Part shown: positions 41,524 through 52,754 of the stretch, piece by piece
How positions within the stretch are numbered: position 1 is the stretch's first letter
Layout of the letters: each line of letters begins with the position of its first letter
Assembly (NCBI GenBank): GCA_014526335.1
Contig: JACTAT010000043.1
Span: forward strand, 145,168-209,167
DNA length: 64,000 nucleotides
Reading direction: 5' to 3'
Source: Chrysaora quinquecirrha
Taxonomy: Eukaryota > Cnidaria > Scyphozoa > Semaeostomeae > Pelagiidae
Translations under genes and position numbers: made by a program
The notes under the pieces: model-generated
What the model saw: the letters and a program-made list of their open reading frames with translations, nothing else
Databases searched by the model: none
What the model was told of the DNA's origin: nothing

Positions 41524-42785
41524 CTCGATTTCTAGCTGTGAGTCCCCTGAAACAGAAGTGACAGTTCTTGATGGAGCAGCGCTGATCAATGGATTGAAGC
41601 CAGATGCCAATATGACCTTTGAAAGTTATGCTTCCAAGATAGTTATTCCAAGACTGAAGAAGCTGCTAACCAATGCACGTAGAGTGGATGTAGTTTTTGA
41701 TGTTTACCTCGAAAGTCACTCAAGAATTCTGCTAGGGTTCACCGTGGTCAGGGGTCTCGTCGACGGGTAAAAAGCAATGCACAAGTTCCCACAGACTGGA
41801 AATATTTTCTGCGCTATAGTGACAATAAGACCGAACTCTTTTCATTCCTCGCACACTTCATACATGAAAACCTAAAACCTGAAGGGAAAACCATTGTAGT
41901 GACAACGGGCGAGAATGTCTTATGCTGGCCTCCAAGAGACACGTCCCTGATTGACCCATGCAACCACGAGGAGGCTGACACCAGGATGTTTTTACACGTA
42001 AAGGATGCCCAGCAAGGACAGGAAATGAATCATGCAATCATTCACACAGTCGACACTGATGTCGTGGTACTTGGAGTGGCTGCCGTGGCAAGATTGAAAG
42101 ACTTGCAGCTGACCATCGCATTTGAAACACGGCAATATTTCAGATACATTAATGTCAACAAGATAGCGGTACTTTTAAGTGAGGAAAAGGCCCGCATATT
42201 ACCGATGTTTCACTCGTTCACTGGCTGTGATACGGTTTCTTTTTTGCGAGAAAAGGACAGAGATCAGCAATGAAATCTTAGGACATTGTTCCGAATGTCA
42301 CACGGTCCTTTCTTTCAGTTATGCAAAATCCCTCTGTTGTAACTGATGAAGATATGGGAACCATCGAGCAATTTGTTGTGTATCTGTACGATGCCACAAG
42401 CGAATCATCATTCGTTAACGCCCTTCGACTAGAGCTTTTTGCAAAAAAGAATAGAGCCATTGAAAATATTCCGCCAACTCATGCGTCACTTCTCCAACAC
42501 GTACACAGAGCTGCCTTGCAAGCTTATTGCTGGGAACAAATGTTTGAACCTGTTCAGTCGTTAGTTAGCCCTGAACAATGCGGATGGATTTAAAATGAAG
42601 GTGGCTGGCAACCAAGATGGACCGATTTACCAGAAGTAGCTGATGCTCTTCGCATTCGTGTTAAGTGCGGTTGTAAAAAGGGCTGTCGAAATGCTTGCAA
42701 GTGCAGAAAGGCAGGACTAGATTGCACAGCACTTTGTTTTTGCAGAGGTGACTGTAATTCACGGCTTCATTCAACATTTAAATAA
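41524..42785 (+). pseudogene. FEN/XPG-like nuclease plus CXC region of the same protein
   Basis: Three frames joined by shifts near 41740 and 42250. Acidic residues occur in the order expected for a 5'-nuclease/PIN-like fold: DGAALI, VVFD, EEAD, DTD and GCD. Then comes GWQPRWTDLPEVADALRI, which leads into the cysteine-rich CXC segment. The tail is RLHSTFK with stop at 42783-42785. A stop interrupts WI-NEGG at 42591. Confidence 0.6.
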
Positions 42786-43539
42786 TTGCTTTTAGTCGTT
42801 TATTTGTCTTCGAGTCGTTCCGCAACGTTATCAAAGTTTATCATCCGTTGCTTACTGGAGGACTATAACTTCACAAAATTATATATCATATATTACTTAA
42901 ATTTGCTTATTTTTGCTGTTAAAATTTCCAGATTGCAGCTTCAATAATGTAAACTCAAATGAATCTTAAAAGCATTAGCTTCTATCATGAATGCACACCT
43001 ATTTAGTTCAGAATTAGAAGTTAAAGGTAAAGAAAAGGCACATTGACATTGACAGCTACGGTTTTTTATAAGGATGAAATCATTATAGATTTGAATTAGT
43101 TACCAAAACGTTTGCAGTTTTGTTGCGTGACTGGGCTTTGTTGTACCCAGTCACTTCAATAGCAAAGTGCCTTTATTGATAAAGTAATTCGTAGCACAAT
43201 ACGCTTGTTTTTGCAGTTGCTGTTTAAATTTAATCTGGTGGCAATATTCAGTTATATTATGACGTCATTAGCTGACCACTCATTAAGAATTTTACCTGAC
43301 CGCTCATTAAGAATTAGACAGCCACTAAACCCTCTTGTTGCTATTTTGCATGCATATCAGACTGTTTCTGTTTTAAAGTAAAACATAGGGGCCCTATGGG
43401 CATGTTCGAAGAACCACTCTGGTTGAATATAGCTATTTCATTCAAATGATGAAAGATATTTATTGGTATGCACAACGATGACGATAATGATTATTATGAT
43501 AATGGTGGTGGTTATGATGATGATGTTGATGACCACGAT

Positions 43540-43915
43540 GACCATGATGCTGGTTGGTAGGGGGTGATTGTGGTGGTAGGGTGGATGTGGTGGTGGTGGT
43601 GGTGGTAGAGGTGGTTGTGGTGCTGAAGATGGGGGGGTTGTGGTGGTGGTGATAGGGGTGGTCGAGGTGATGGTTGTAGGGGTGGTTGTGGTGGTGGTGA
43701 TAGGGGTGGTCGAGGTGATGGTTGTAGGGGTGGTTGTGGTGGTTGTGATAGGAGTGATCGTGGTGATGGTTGTAGGGGTGGTTGCGGTGGTGGTGATGGG
43801 AAGGGGCCGGTCGTGGTGATAAGGGTGGTCGTGATGATGGTTGTAGGGGTGGCCGTGGTGGTGGTGATAGGGGTGGTCGTGGTGATGGTTGTAGGGGTGT
43901 TTATGGTGGTGGTGC
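43540..43915 (+). repeat. G/T-rich minisatellite, ~54-bp period
   Basis: Repeats of GGGGTGGTCGAGGTGATGG with GTTGTAGGGGTGGTTGTGG, about six units with variants. Strong G/T strand bias could favour G-rich secondary structure. Confidence 0.8.
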
Positions 43916-44336
43916 TATTCCTTTAGATCTTGCCACAGCCACATCGTCAAAGAGGGTAATCATGATGATGATGACGATGATTATGATGATGATGATGATG
44001 AGAATGATGACGATTTGCTTTGACTAGTGTTTTGAAATTGCCGCTCTTGCCCAGACTCTATGATCGATGTTGAGAATGTTTGAAATGTCATTAACTAAAC
44101 CAATGTGGCAATTTGCCATCGTTTATAAAGTCAACAATGACTCATAGTGAACTATTACGAGTTATTAGAATGTCTCATGACCCAAGATTGACAAAGCCGT
44201 TTGCAGGCCGCCGTTGTGAAAAGCCAACCGCTAATTGCGCATCAATTGCCGAGACAATGGCTCTAAGAGCATTCTTGAGATGCTTATACTATTGTTACAC
44301 GTTTTCCATTGTTCAAGCGTTGGTTAGTAAGTGAGT

Positions 44337-44340
44337 GAGC

Positions 44341-44372
<32 letters not shown>
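44337..44372 (+). repeat. GTTA microsatellite
   Basis: About eight GTTA units in tandem following AGTGAGTGAGCTA. Confidence 0.9.
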
Positions 44373-44964
44373 GACACGCCACCCCACACCAATATGTTCG
44401 AAGAATTCTTCGAACATAAAAAGGGAGGCTTTAAAATCACTCGGATGATCAGGTAAAATTTTTTGATGTGATGTCATCATGACGTCACAATGACGTCATG
44501 TAGGTATTTCCGGAAATGGCTCCAACTCTTAAAATGATGAGCACATTGAACTGTAAAGGTCTGCCAAGTTTCATACTTTTAACACCAACTGAACAATTTC
44601 AGCACATATCCACTGCACTAAGAGTGGCTAATGTTCTGCGATTTCTTGCGTCTGTAAGCAATTCTGTATCCCACAGAAGGTTTTTTGTCGTTTTTGCTGC
44701 AATTTATTTCAATTAATCAAGAAATTGTTAAGAAACTTTTAGAACTAAAATTGGGCAAAAAATTAAGAAACTTTTAGAACTAGGCCCCGAGCTAGGTTTC
44801 TTATCAAAAAAAGCGTGTAAACTATTATATTGTATAACAATAAGAATGTTGTTTAACAATCATGAAGTTTCGTTTTAACATTGCAAAACAGGCAACTACT
44901 GAAAAATGAGACACAAATATAGGAGCTGAGGCTGAGCAATATTCTTACAATATTCTTAAAAACT

Positions 44965-45165
44965 AGCTCGGCGGCTCGCGCTTCGCGCGAGGCCGCCATC
45001 GCTAGCTCCTGCGGAGGGCTTCTCGCCGCTTCGCGGCTCGCGGGCGACGCTTCGCGTCGCTCTACTCGGCTGCCGCTCGCTGCGCTCGCGGCAACCTCTC
45101 AGTGGCGCGTGCTCCGCACGTGCTCTCCCTACTTCCAAACTCGTTGGATGGCTCATCCGTGCACA
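44965..45165. repeat. GC-rich hairpin block, copy 1
   Basis: Several short perfect palindromes in a row, such as CTCGCGCTTCGCGCGAG, GCGACGCTTCGCGTCGC and GCCGCTCGCTGCGCTCGCGGC-type arms. It lies in an otherwise AT-rich region. A shorter copy is at 50382-50505 with the same downstream TTCCAAACTCGTTGG. Confidence 0.8.
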
Positions 45166-45423
45166 TAACAGTCGGCTATGGAAGATATAAGGTGACTGAG
45201 GTCATACATACGCGGGATTTTAGTTGCGATAATTGTTGGTAATAAAAGCATCACGTGAGCATCCAACCTGAATAGGAATTTCAAAACATAGCAATGCTGT
45301 CGCAATGTGCGAAGGATGGCGGTACAACGCTTACCAAAGAGTGTTTGCAAGAATTGGCAACAATGAAACAATGATTTCACAAATGAATCCATGTCCAGCA
45401 GTGCAAGAAGCTGCAGCAAAACT

Positions 45424-45870
45424 GATTATGATCATGATTATCATGATTATCACAATAATCATGACCATGACGATGATGATGATGATGATGACCATGATTA
45501 TCACAATGATAATGACCATGACGATGATGATGATGATGATAACCATGATTATCACAATGATCATGACCATGACGATGATGATGATGAAGATAACCATGAT
45601 TATCACAATGATCATGACCATGACGATGATGATGATGAAGATCACCATGATTATCACAATGATCATAACCATGACGATGATGTTGATGTTGATGACCATG
45701 ATTATCACAATGATCACAATGATCATGACCATGACGATGATGATGATGAAGATAACCATGATTATCACAATGATCATGAGCATGACGATGATGATGATGA
45801 TGATGACCATGATTATCACAATGATCATGACCATGACAATAACGACAACGATAATGATAATAACATGCTG
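45424..45870. repeat. GAT/CAT-rich minisatellite in block A
   Basis: A ~51-bp unit built of CATGACCATGACGATGATG and ATTATCACAATGATCATG words. It reads as Asp/His-rich, Met/Ile-rich or His-rich protein depending on frame, so the long open frames here are repeat artefacts. Confidence 0.92.
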
Positions 45871-46579
45871 AATCTGACAGTGATGATGTCAATGATTATG
45901 ATAATGATGATTTTGGTGGTGTTGCTGATCGTAATTTCGTTCACTCGAATCTCGCGAGCACTTTCACCTTCAATTCTGGACAGCAATGGGCCGTTCTCGA
46001 TTCCCAAATTTGCATATATAGTTATAAGATTTTGTGTCATTTTCAAAAAAGAGAACGGAGAGAGCTTGTGGCGTAATAGAAATTCTGGCATAAACTTGCA
46101 TCAACTCGATAAACAAAACAAAGAATCTATCTCCCGACCTAATTGCCAATGAGTAATCACCACTAATAGCTATTTTAACAGTTGATTGCCATTCGAAAAC
46201 ATGTTTATGTCGACTTTCACGTGCAGTCCATGTAAATTACGCCCAGCCGTGATTTTCGCTCAATCATGATCAATGTATTAAAAATAGTATTCAATAGTCA
46301 TAACTATATCAGCCTGAAAAATTTTATTGAAATTTGAGGGACAGATCTCCAGTAAATCAATACTAATATAATCCATATGTATTCTTTTCATGGTACTCAT
46401 TTGCTTTTATGCACCTGCGGACCGCGAAAGCATATAAAAGTAAACGAAACTACTGAAATTGAAGACTAAAAAATGAAAAACTTTATTGAAGGACATAAAC
46501 GGATAGAGTTGTTACGATCAATGATTCGAGTATGAAAACATGAAAATGAAAACCAAACGATCATAAAAAATATTGAGAG

Positions 46580-46652
46580 TACCGTGAAACGGGGATCGAA
46601 CTCCAGACCTTTAGTTTAAGAAAGCGGTGGTTTAGACCAGTTCGCCACAGTA
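46580..46652 (-). ncRNA. tRNA-like 73-mer, copy A
   Basis: The first and last seven bases pair as a tRNA acceptor stem (TACTGTG/CACGGTA). It has an A-box match (TGGCGAACTGG) and a B-box match (GAGTTCGATCC). D and anticodon arms are poor and the anticodon is uncertain, so it is a tRNA-derived sequence rather than a clear tRNA. Same-length copies are at 52449 and 54764. Confidence 0.6.
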
Positions 46653-46849
46653 GAAAATGCTGCTAATTGATGTTTATTGTAAATTAATTGCTTTTTGCTA
46701 ATGATATCATTAATGCCGACACTTACGGCGACTTCAAAGTTAATCTATTGTTACATTTTGGCAAAAAAAGAGCGTCTTAGGTCTCTCTATACCTGTATAC
46801 TCTCTCTCTATATACTCTCTCTCTCTATACCTGTATCCGTGACATCGCA

Positions 46850-47826
46850 TCCCCACATAATGTGCTCATCCTTCGCACATAAAAATATAAGAGCCCAAGA
46901 TTTTGGATGAAAGGCCGACATATTTTGCAGAAGCATTCCTCTCCATTCCAATTTTTTATTCTGGATCTGAAATCTCGAATTGATTCAGCATTTCTAGTAT
47001 CTCGAGGAAGGGAGAGCCAAAGTTGAGGTCCTCTGTATCTAATAGTCTCGGACCCAAAAATTACAGTTTTTATCCTAGGTATTTCGAATTCATTATTATT
47101 TCTAAGGCTATACATATTTTCTCGCTCCCTAAAGATCTCATTAATGAATGTGGGGTTTATATTTTATGTGTGTTTTGAACATTTCAGTCATTAGAGTTTG
47201 TAAATTCTTGGCATGTATAGTGACTGAATTATCCCTTTCTAATAAACATTCAAAACTAGAAACAAAATCCTTATAAGCAATTCTTAAGGCCCTTTCATGT
47301 ATTTTATTAATTTTAGAATTTAAATGCTTGCTATGGAACATCCAAGCCAGTGGACAGTATTGAAACTGGCTCATTACGAAGGCTCTCATTAAAATTCGCA
47401 GCTTGTTGGAATCCATGTATGCAGAGAGACGGGAGAGTGCAAAAAGCTTGTTTCCAGCCTTCTTACATAGCTTATTAATATGCGTCTCATAAGTTAGTTT
47501 GTGATCGATTATTACTCCGAGCAACTTCTCCTCGTCCTTATTTTCAATAATGCTGTCACCTACACTAACTGTAATAGTTTGATTAGCGCTTTTCCCTAGT
47601 ACCATAAAGTGACATTTTTCTGTATTTAATTTCATAAAGTTATCTTCAAACCATTGAATAAATATCGTGGAATCATTCTCTAATCTCATGATTACGTTAT
47701 CCAAATTCTTATCGCTTGCATAAATGGTGGTATCGTCTGCATAATTACAGATATTAGTTTCTTGAATGGAGAGTAGCAAATCATTTATATACATGTTAAA
47801 GAAAAGGGGACCAAGAACTAATTGCT
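46850..47826 (-). pseudogene. Non-LTR (LINE) reverse transcriptase fragment
   Basis: Minus strand. The fragment begins inside RT at LGPLFFNMYINDLL, then CNYADDTTIYAS (YADD catalytic motif), MKLNTEKCHFMVLG, the thumb region KLLGVIIDHKLTYETHINKL and the C-terminal SQFQYCPLAWMFHSK. After a one-base shift in the CCCC run near 47146 it continues with GPQLWLSLPRDTRN and a final Cys cluster (CFCKICRPF). It is 5'-truncated at about 47826, as is usual for LINE insertions, and sits at the end of block A. Confidence 0.87.
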
Positions 47827-48715
47827 CGGTTGGCCTATTGCAGCGTTGCTTGGTTGCCAAGCTGTGGAGTTCCCCAGTTGCCAAGTTTCTTGGTTTCCCA
47901 GTTCCTCAGTTGCTCTGTTGCCCTGTTGCCCCGTTGCTTGGTTGCCCAGCTGCGAGGTCTCCCAGTTGCCACGTTAACAAGTTTCTCAGTAGCCTAGTTG
48001 CTCACTTGCCCAATTACTTGGCTGCTCTGTTGCTGATTTGCTCAGTGGTACCCAGTTGATCAGTTTCCCAGTTGCCCAGTTGCTCGGTTTCTCAGTTGCC
48101 CAGTTGCTGGGTTGCTCAGTTGCGCCGTTGCTCTGGTTGCCCAGTTGCTTAGTTGCCCAGTTGCTGACTTGCCAAATTGCTTGGTTGTCTCGGTGCTTGA
48201 TTTCCCAGCTGCGCGGTTGCGCAGTTGCTCAGTTACCCAGTTGCTCACTTGCCTAATTGCCGTTGTTGCCCTGTCGCTGATGTGCTTGGTTGCCTAGTTC
48301 CCAGTTACTCGGTTACCCACTTGTCCAGTTGCTCGGTTTCCCAGTTTCACAGTTGCCTGGTTCCCCAGTTCCATCATTGCTTTCGTTGCCTAGTTGCTCA
48401 GTTGCCCAGTTGCTCAGTTGCTCACTTGCCTAATTGCTTTGTTGCCCTGTCGCTGATGTGCTTGGTTGCCTAGTTCCCAGTTACTCGGTTACCCACTTGT
48501 CCAGTTGCTCGGTTTCCCAGTTTCACAGTTGCCTGGTTCCCCAGTTCCGTCATTGCTTTCGTTGCCTAGTTGCTCAGATACAAGCTGCATGGTTTCCTAG
48601 TTGCCCGGTTGATCGGTTGCCCGGTTGATCGGTTCCGCTAATTGCCGAGTTGCTCAGTTGCGCTGTTGCTCGGTGGTTGGGTTACCCAGTTGCCTAGTTA
48701 CTTGGCTGCCCAGTT
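47827..48715 (+). repeat. Degenerate CCAGTTGC-type tandem repeat
   Basis: About 890 bp made of CCCAGTTGCTCGGTTGCC-like words, basic unit 7-8 bp with higher-order units; 48249-48400 is repeated at 48427-48570. Open frames on both strands come from the repeat. Confidence 0.85.
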
Positions 48716-48903
48716 TAATACGATTCCTAAATACCCTTGAATCCGCTTAATATGTTCCCAATTGTTCAATTCCCTAATTTATCTGATGTACCCAATTAAT
48801 ATATTTCATTAATACCATTGTACGCCGTTAATTCAAGTCAAGGGGTTATGCCCCCTTGATAAAACTCCAAAATACCCATAGACTCCCTTAATATGACGGT
48901 ATG

Positions 48904-49860
48904 TCCTCGATTCCTCGATTCCCTGATTCCCCGCTCCTACTTTTACAGACTGAGAACCATTTAGGGTCGTTAGCGTGAAATTGCTCGAAGGACATGGTCC
49001 AATGAATTGAAACGACGCAACGGTTGCAATGAAATAAAAAATAAGTTTGTTCACTCTATCATTCACTCTATTTGAAATAGAATTTGATTCCATAAATTTA
49101 ATAAGACATACGAAAATTTAATGAGACATGAATTCGTGATGACCTTAAATTTGGCTGACAGTTTTCACAAGTGAACTGAGATGACGCAACAAAATCACGT
49201 AAACGAACAGTTTACTCTGGTCAATTGAGATGGCGCCACGAAATCCCGTAAACAAACATAGACAGAACCGTGAATGCTCTGAAATTAAATTCTTAATTCT
49301 CTTCTTACGTTCCCTGTTTTGTTGCGATTGTGGAGCGAAACAAATATAAAGAACTGAACAAACGATAAACACCTTGACGTCATTTTTTACCGATTCCTCG
49401 ATTCCCTAATTCCCCGTTCCCACTTTTACACACTCAGAACAATTTAGGGTCGTTAACGTAAAATAGCTAGAAGGACATGGTCCAATGAATTGATACGACG
49501 CAACAGTTGCAGTTAAACAAAAAATAAGTGTATTCACTCTACCATTCACTCTATTTGACATCGAATTTTATTCAATATATTTAATAACACATACCATAAA
49601 TCAATAAGACATAAATTCGCACTGACCTTGAGTTAGGTTGACAGTTTACTCAAGTGAACTGAGCTGACGCAACAAAATCACGTAAACAAAACTCCAGTTG
49701 AGATGACGCAACCACCAAATCAAGTAAACGAACATCCACTGAACCGAGAATGCTCTGAAATAAATTCTTAATTCTCTTCTTACGTTCCCTGTTTTGTTGC
49801 GATTGTGGAGCGAAACATATATAAGAGAACTGGACAAATGATAAACGCCATCACCATTTT
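48904..49860. repeat. Two tandem copies of a ~480-bp unit
   Basis: CCTCGATTCCCTGATTCCCC at about 48907 recurs at about 49392, followed by matching GACATGGTCCAATGAATTGA and CTTACGTTCCCTGTTTTGTT in each. Distant relatives with AAGACATGGTTGAGTAAATT make up the 252-bp array at 55.5 kb. Confidence 0.85.
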
Positions 49861-49894
49861 CCATCAGCACTCGAACTTGTAGGAAATATATTCC

Positions 49895-50381
49895 TCGTTC
49901 CTTGTGGAAGCACGAATGGATGTGCCACGAAACACGGGATCGTTCTAGACGCTTCGAAAGCCCGTGACGCAGCACCGACATGGATTTAACCCCGTGACCG
50001 GACGTTCCCGACGGTTGGTTGCGGGAACGAGGTCGATTGTTCCCCGAGCGTGGCCCATTGCCAACGGGGAGCTCCCGGGGTTCGTGCCTGAAATGTTTTC
50101 GAAGGGCGGGGGAATCCTGCCTAACTGTACATCTTTTGTCTGCCTTTGTTTCCTCGCACGTCATTAGACCAATATCGAGCACAATGATCGGTATTTACCA
50201 GGCCACGGCGCAGCTGGCAGCAGCCTGCCACGAACGAGGCGATGATGACAAGGTAGCACGTGGGTGGCTCGACCGCGCACGGGAGTTGGCAAACCGGGAA
50301 GCGGCCCAACTGCGGATCGAACTGTCACAAGGAAACGCGTTCGCCAACGCCACGCCTACTCCGCACTTTAGTATAGAGACT
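49895..50381. other. GC-rich segment with a small open frame
   Basis: The plus frame from 50184 reads MIGIYQATAQLAAACHERGD and continues with an alanine/arginine-rich helix to about 50370 before entering the hairpin block. No homology is recognised. The part at 49915-50010 resembles 56265-56370, so at least some of it is repeat DNA. Confidence 0.35.
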
Positions 50382-50505
50382 AGCTCGGCCGCTCGCGCTA
50401 CGCGCGAGGCGGCCATCGCTAGCTCCTGCGGAGGGCTTCTCGCCGCTTCGCTCCGCACGTGCTCTCGGTACTTCCAAACTCGTTGGGAGGCTCATCTGTG
50501 CACAA
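50382..50505. repeat. GC-rich hairpin block, copy 2
   Basis: Shares CTAGCTCCTGCGGAGGGCTT and TTCCAAACTCGTTGG with the block at 44965 but lacks its middle palindromes. Confidence 0.8.
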
Positions 50506-50574
50506 AGCAGTCGGCTATATATGAAATAAGGTGACTGACGTCATGCACACGCGGGATTTTAGTCCTTGGTAACA

Positions 50575-51258
50575 GTAAAGAGGATCACGTAAACATCCGA
50601 CTTGAACGGGAATGTCGAATGGAGAGAATAGAAATCTAGACTGACCTCTTGCACCAGGGGGGTTTCCCTTGCAAACATTATTGTAGAGGGTAAGTAGGAT
50701 CACGTTAACATCGGAGTTGAATAGGAATCTCATAAGGAGGAAATAAGAATCAAGACTGGCGTGATGCAAGAGGGGGATTATACTTGGTAACCTTATTGTG
50801 AGGGAAAAGAACCTCTTATAATCAGACTTGAATAGGAATCTGTTATGGAGGGAATGGAAATCCGGATGGAAAGCGCACCAAAGGGATTTTAGTTCCAAAC
50901 ATCGTTGCAAGGAGTCAAAAGGACCACGTGACCGTCCGACTGGAATTGGAAGCTCATATGACCAGAAAGAAATCAAGACTGATCTCATGCACCAAAGGGA
51001 TTTCAGTTGCATATGTCGTTGCTAAGGGTAGAAAGGATCACGTGACCACCCAAGTGGAAAGGGATTCTCATATGAACAGAATGAAAAAGCACATGAACCT
51101 CATGCAGCAAAGGGATTTTACTTGCGAATATCGTTGCAAAGGGTCAAAAGGACCACGTGACCATTCGACTGGAATTGGAATTTCATATGAAAAGAATGAA
51201 ATCCAAACTGACGTCATGGACGAAAGGGATTTTAGTTGCGAATATCGTTGCAAAGAGT
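50575..51258. repeat. ~112-bp tandem repeats, left array
   Basis: Units share AAAGGGATTTTAGTTGCGAA, GGACCACGTGACCATCCGAC-like and TGACGTCAT-like words. The array is cut at 51258 by block B and resumes at 54953. Confidence 0.85.
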
Positions 51259-52448
51259 AAACATAGCAATGCTGTCGCAATGTGCGAAGGATGGCGGTAC
51301 AACGCTTACCAAAGAGTGTTTACAAGAATTTGCAACAATGAAACAATGATTTCACAAATGAATCCATGTCCAGCAGTGCAACAGCTGCAGCAAAACTGAT
51401 TATGATCATGATTATCATGATTATCACAATAATCATGACCATGACGATGATGATGATGATGATGACCATGATTATCACAATGATAATGACCATGACGATG
51501 ATGATGATGATGATAACCATGATTATCACAATGATCATGACGATGATGATGATGAAGATAACCATGATTATCACAATGATCATGACCATGACGATGATGT
51601 TGATGTTGATGACCATGATTATCACAATGATCACAATGATCATGACCATGACGATGATGATGATGATGAGGACCATGATTATCACAATGATCATGACCAT
51701 GACAATAACGACAACGATAATGATAATAACATGCTGAATCTGACAGTGATGATGTCCATGATTATGATAATGATGATTTTGGTGGTGTTGCTGATCGTAA
51801 TTTCGTTCACTCGAATCTCGCGAGCACTTTCACCTTCAATTCTGGACAGCAGTTCTCGATTCCCAAATTTGCATATATAGTTATAAGATTTTGTGTCATT
51901 TTCAAAAAAGAGAACGGAGAGAGCTTGTGGCGTAATAGAAATTCTGGCATAAACTTGCATCAACTCGATAAACAAAACAAAGAATCTATCTCCCGACCTA
52001 ATTGGCAATGAGTAATCACCACTAATGGCTACCACTAATGGCTATTTTAACAGTTGATTGCCATTCGAAAACATGTTTATGTCGACTTTCACGTGCATTG
52101 TAAATTACGTCCAGCCGTGATTTTCGCTCAATCATAATCAATGTATTTAAAATAGTATTCCATAGTCATAACTATATCAGCCTGAAAAATTTTTATTGAA
52201 ATTTGAGGGACAGATCTCCAGTAAATAAATACTAATATGATCCATATGTATTCTTTTCATGGTACTCATTTGCTTTTATGCACCTGCGGACCGCGAAAGC
52301 ATATAAAAGTAAACGAAACTATTGAAATTAAAGACTAAAAAATGAAAAACTTTATTGAAGGACATAAACGGATAGAGTTGTTACGATCAATGATTCGAGT
52401 ATGAAAACATGAAAATGAAAACCAAACGATCATAAAAAATATTGAGAG

Positions 52449-52521
52449 TACCGTGAAACGGGGATCGAACTCCAGACCTCTAGTTTAAGAAAGCGGTGGT
52501 TTAGACCAGTTCGCCACAGTA
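52449..52521 (-). ncRNA. tRNA-like 73-mer, copy B
   Basis: Same length and same acceptor-stem ends as the copy at 46580, with one difference seen in the anticodon arm (CTAGAGG for CTAAAGG). Confidence 0.6.
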
Positions 52522-52579
52522 GAAAATGCTGCTAATTGATGTTTATTGTAAATTAATTGCTTTTTGCTAATGATATCAT

Positions 52580-52754
52580 CAGAGTCAGGAAAAAGTTACG
52601 GTCACACGGTCACTGACCGGAGGAAGGTCAGTTAGAACAAAGGAAAATCTTTTGCCACATCCGAAATACGCCTAATTTTCATTGTTAAGTGAGGAAGGTT
52701 TTCAGCTAAGGGTTTATTTGTCTGGAGGAAGGTTGAACACTTTTCTGAACTCTG
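52580..52754. mobile_element. 175-bp hAT-like MITE with 8-bp target duplication
   Basis: Ends CAGAGTCAGGAAAA and the inverse TTTTCTGAACTCTG. GATATCAT flanks both sides (52572-52579 and 52755-52762). Block A has the uninterrupted site with a single GATATCAT at about 46703. Confidence 0.9.

Larger units (their letters stand above)
38255..42785 (+). pseudogene. Uncharacterised transposon-like protein: zinc modules, FEN/XPG-like nuclease pattern, CXC domain
   Basis: Intronless frame of ~1,500 codons, with in-frame stops at ~38695, 39088, 41279 and 42591 and frameshifts near 38420, 41070, 41505, 41740 and 42250. In order: N-terminal CxxC...HxxxC modules (LCVICQK...KWHNSCQ; QCFFCE...YHSIC); a long middle with PVMTFDQPLYALAKT, LLFMLGGLHIEMAF and HEQNNKKVKGQGG; a nuclease-like region with VLDGAALI, VVFDVYLES, NHEEADTRMFLHV, HTVDTDVVVLGVA and FTGCDTVSFL, matching the acidic pattern of FEN1/XPG enzymes; and a C-terminal CXC cluster (CGCKKGC...CKCRKAGLDCTALCFC) as in tesmin/TSO1 DNA-binding proteins. 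I have an impression of similar unnamed multi-copy proteins in cnidarians. The function is unknown. Confidence 0.7.
42786..44717. other. Non-coding 3' part of the candidate transposon, with simple repeats
   Basis: Contains GATGAT runs (43470-43540 and 43965-44010), a GTGGTG-rich minisatellite and a GTTA microsatellite. No gene is supported; the frame at 44113 has no recognisable features. Confidence 0.5.
37278..44820. mobile_element. Candidate ~7.5-kb DNA transposon with a CXC/nuclease protein
   Basis: Left end TTACACGTTTTTTTTATAAG at 37278 and right end TTATCAAAAAAAGCGTGTAA at 44801 are inverted matches over about 30 bp, including AAGAAACC. The ends may be flanked by TA. Inside each end lies TTAAGAAACTTTTAGAACTA as a direct repeat (near 37339, 44728 and 44763). 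The unit contains one decayed long gene (38255-42785). Small elements with the same end plan occur at 61499-61813, with an isolated end near 56795-56835. The superfamily could not be assigned. Confidence 0.6.
45283..46882. repeat. 1.6-kb composite block, copy A
   Basis: Begins ACATAGCAATGCTGTCGC with TGTGCGAAGGAT and ends with the inverse ATCCTTCGCACA. It contains a GAT-rich minisatellite, a unique ~800-bp part and a tRNA-like 73-mer. Copies B (51259-52906) and C (52907-54950) lie head to tail further on. Confidence 0.9.

Noticed and set aside
38255..42785. A host gene with introns
   Set aside because: No convincing GT-AG introns are needed; frames join by small shifts and single stops, and inverted repeats flank the unit, which fits a decayed mobile element.
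45331..45892. His-rich and Asp/His-rich proteins in the GAT minisatellite (also 51320-51737, 52847-53501 and 53434-54335)
   Set aside because: Several frames on both strands are open at once and the shared frame is broken between copies, so this is repeat DNA.
46580..46652. Functional tRNA gene
   Set aside because: Acceptor stem and pol III boxes fit, but the D, anticodon and T stems pair poorly and the anticodon is ambiguous, so I call it only tRNA-like.
47766..48628. Leu/Ser/Cys-rich open frames (QLLGCSVAQL-type) at 47.8-48.6 kb
   Set aside because: Produced by a CCAGTTGC-type tandem repeat open in several frames on both strands.
49646..50182. 178-codon minus-strand frame
   Set aside because: It spans two different repeat segments, has no recognisable domain and overlaps repeat boundaries.
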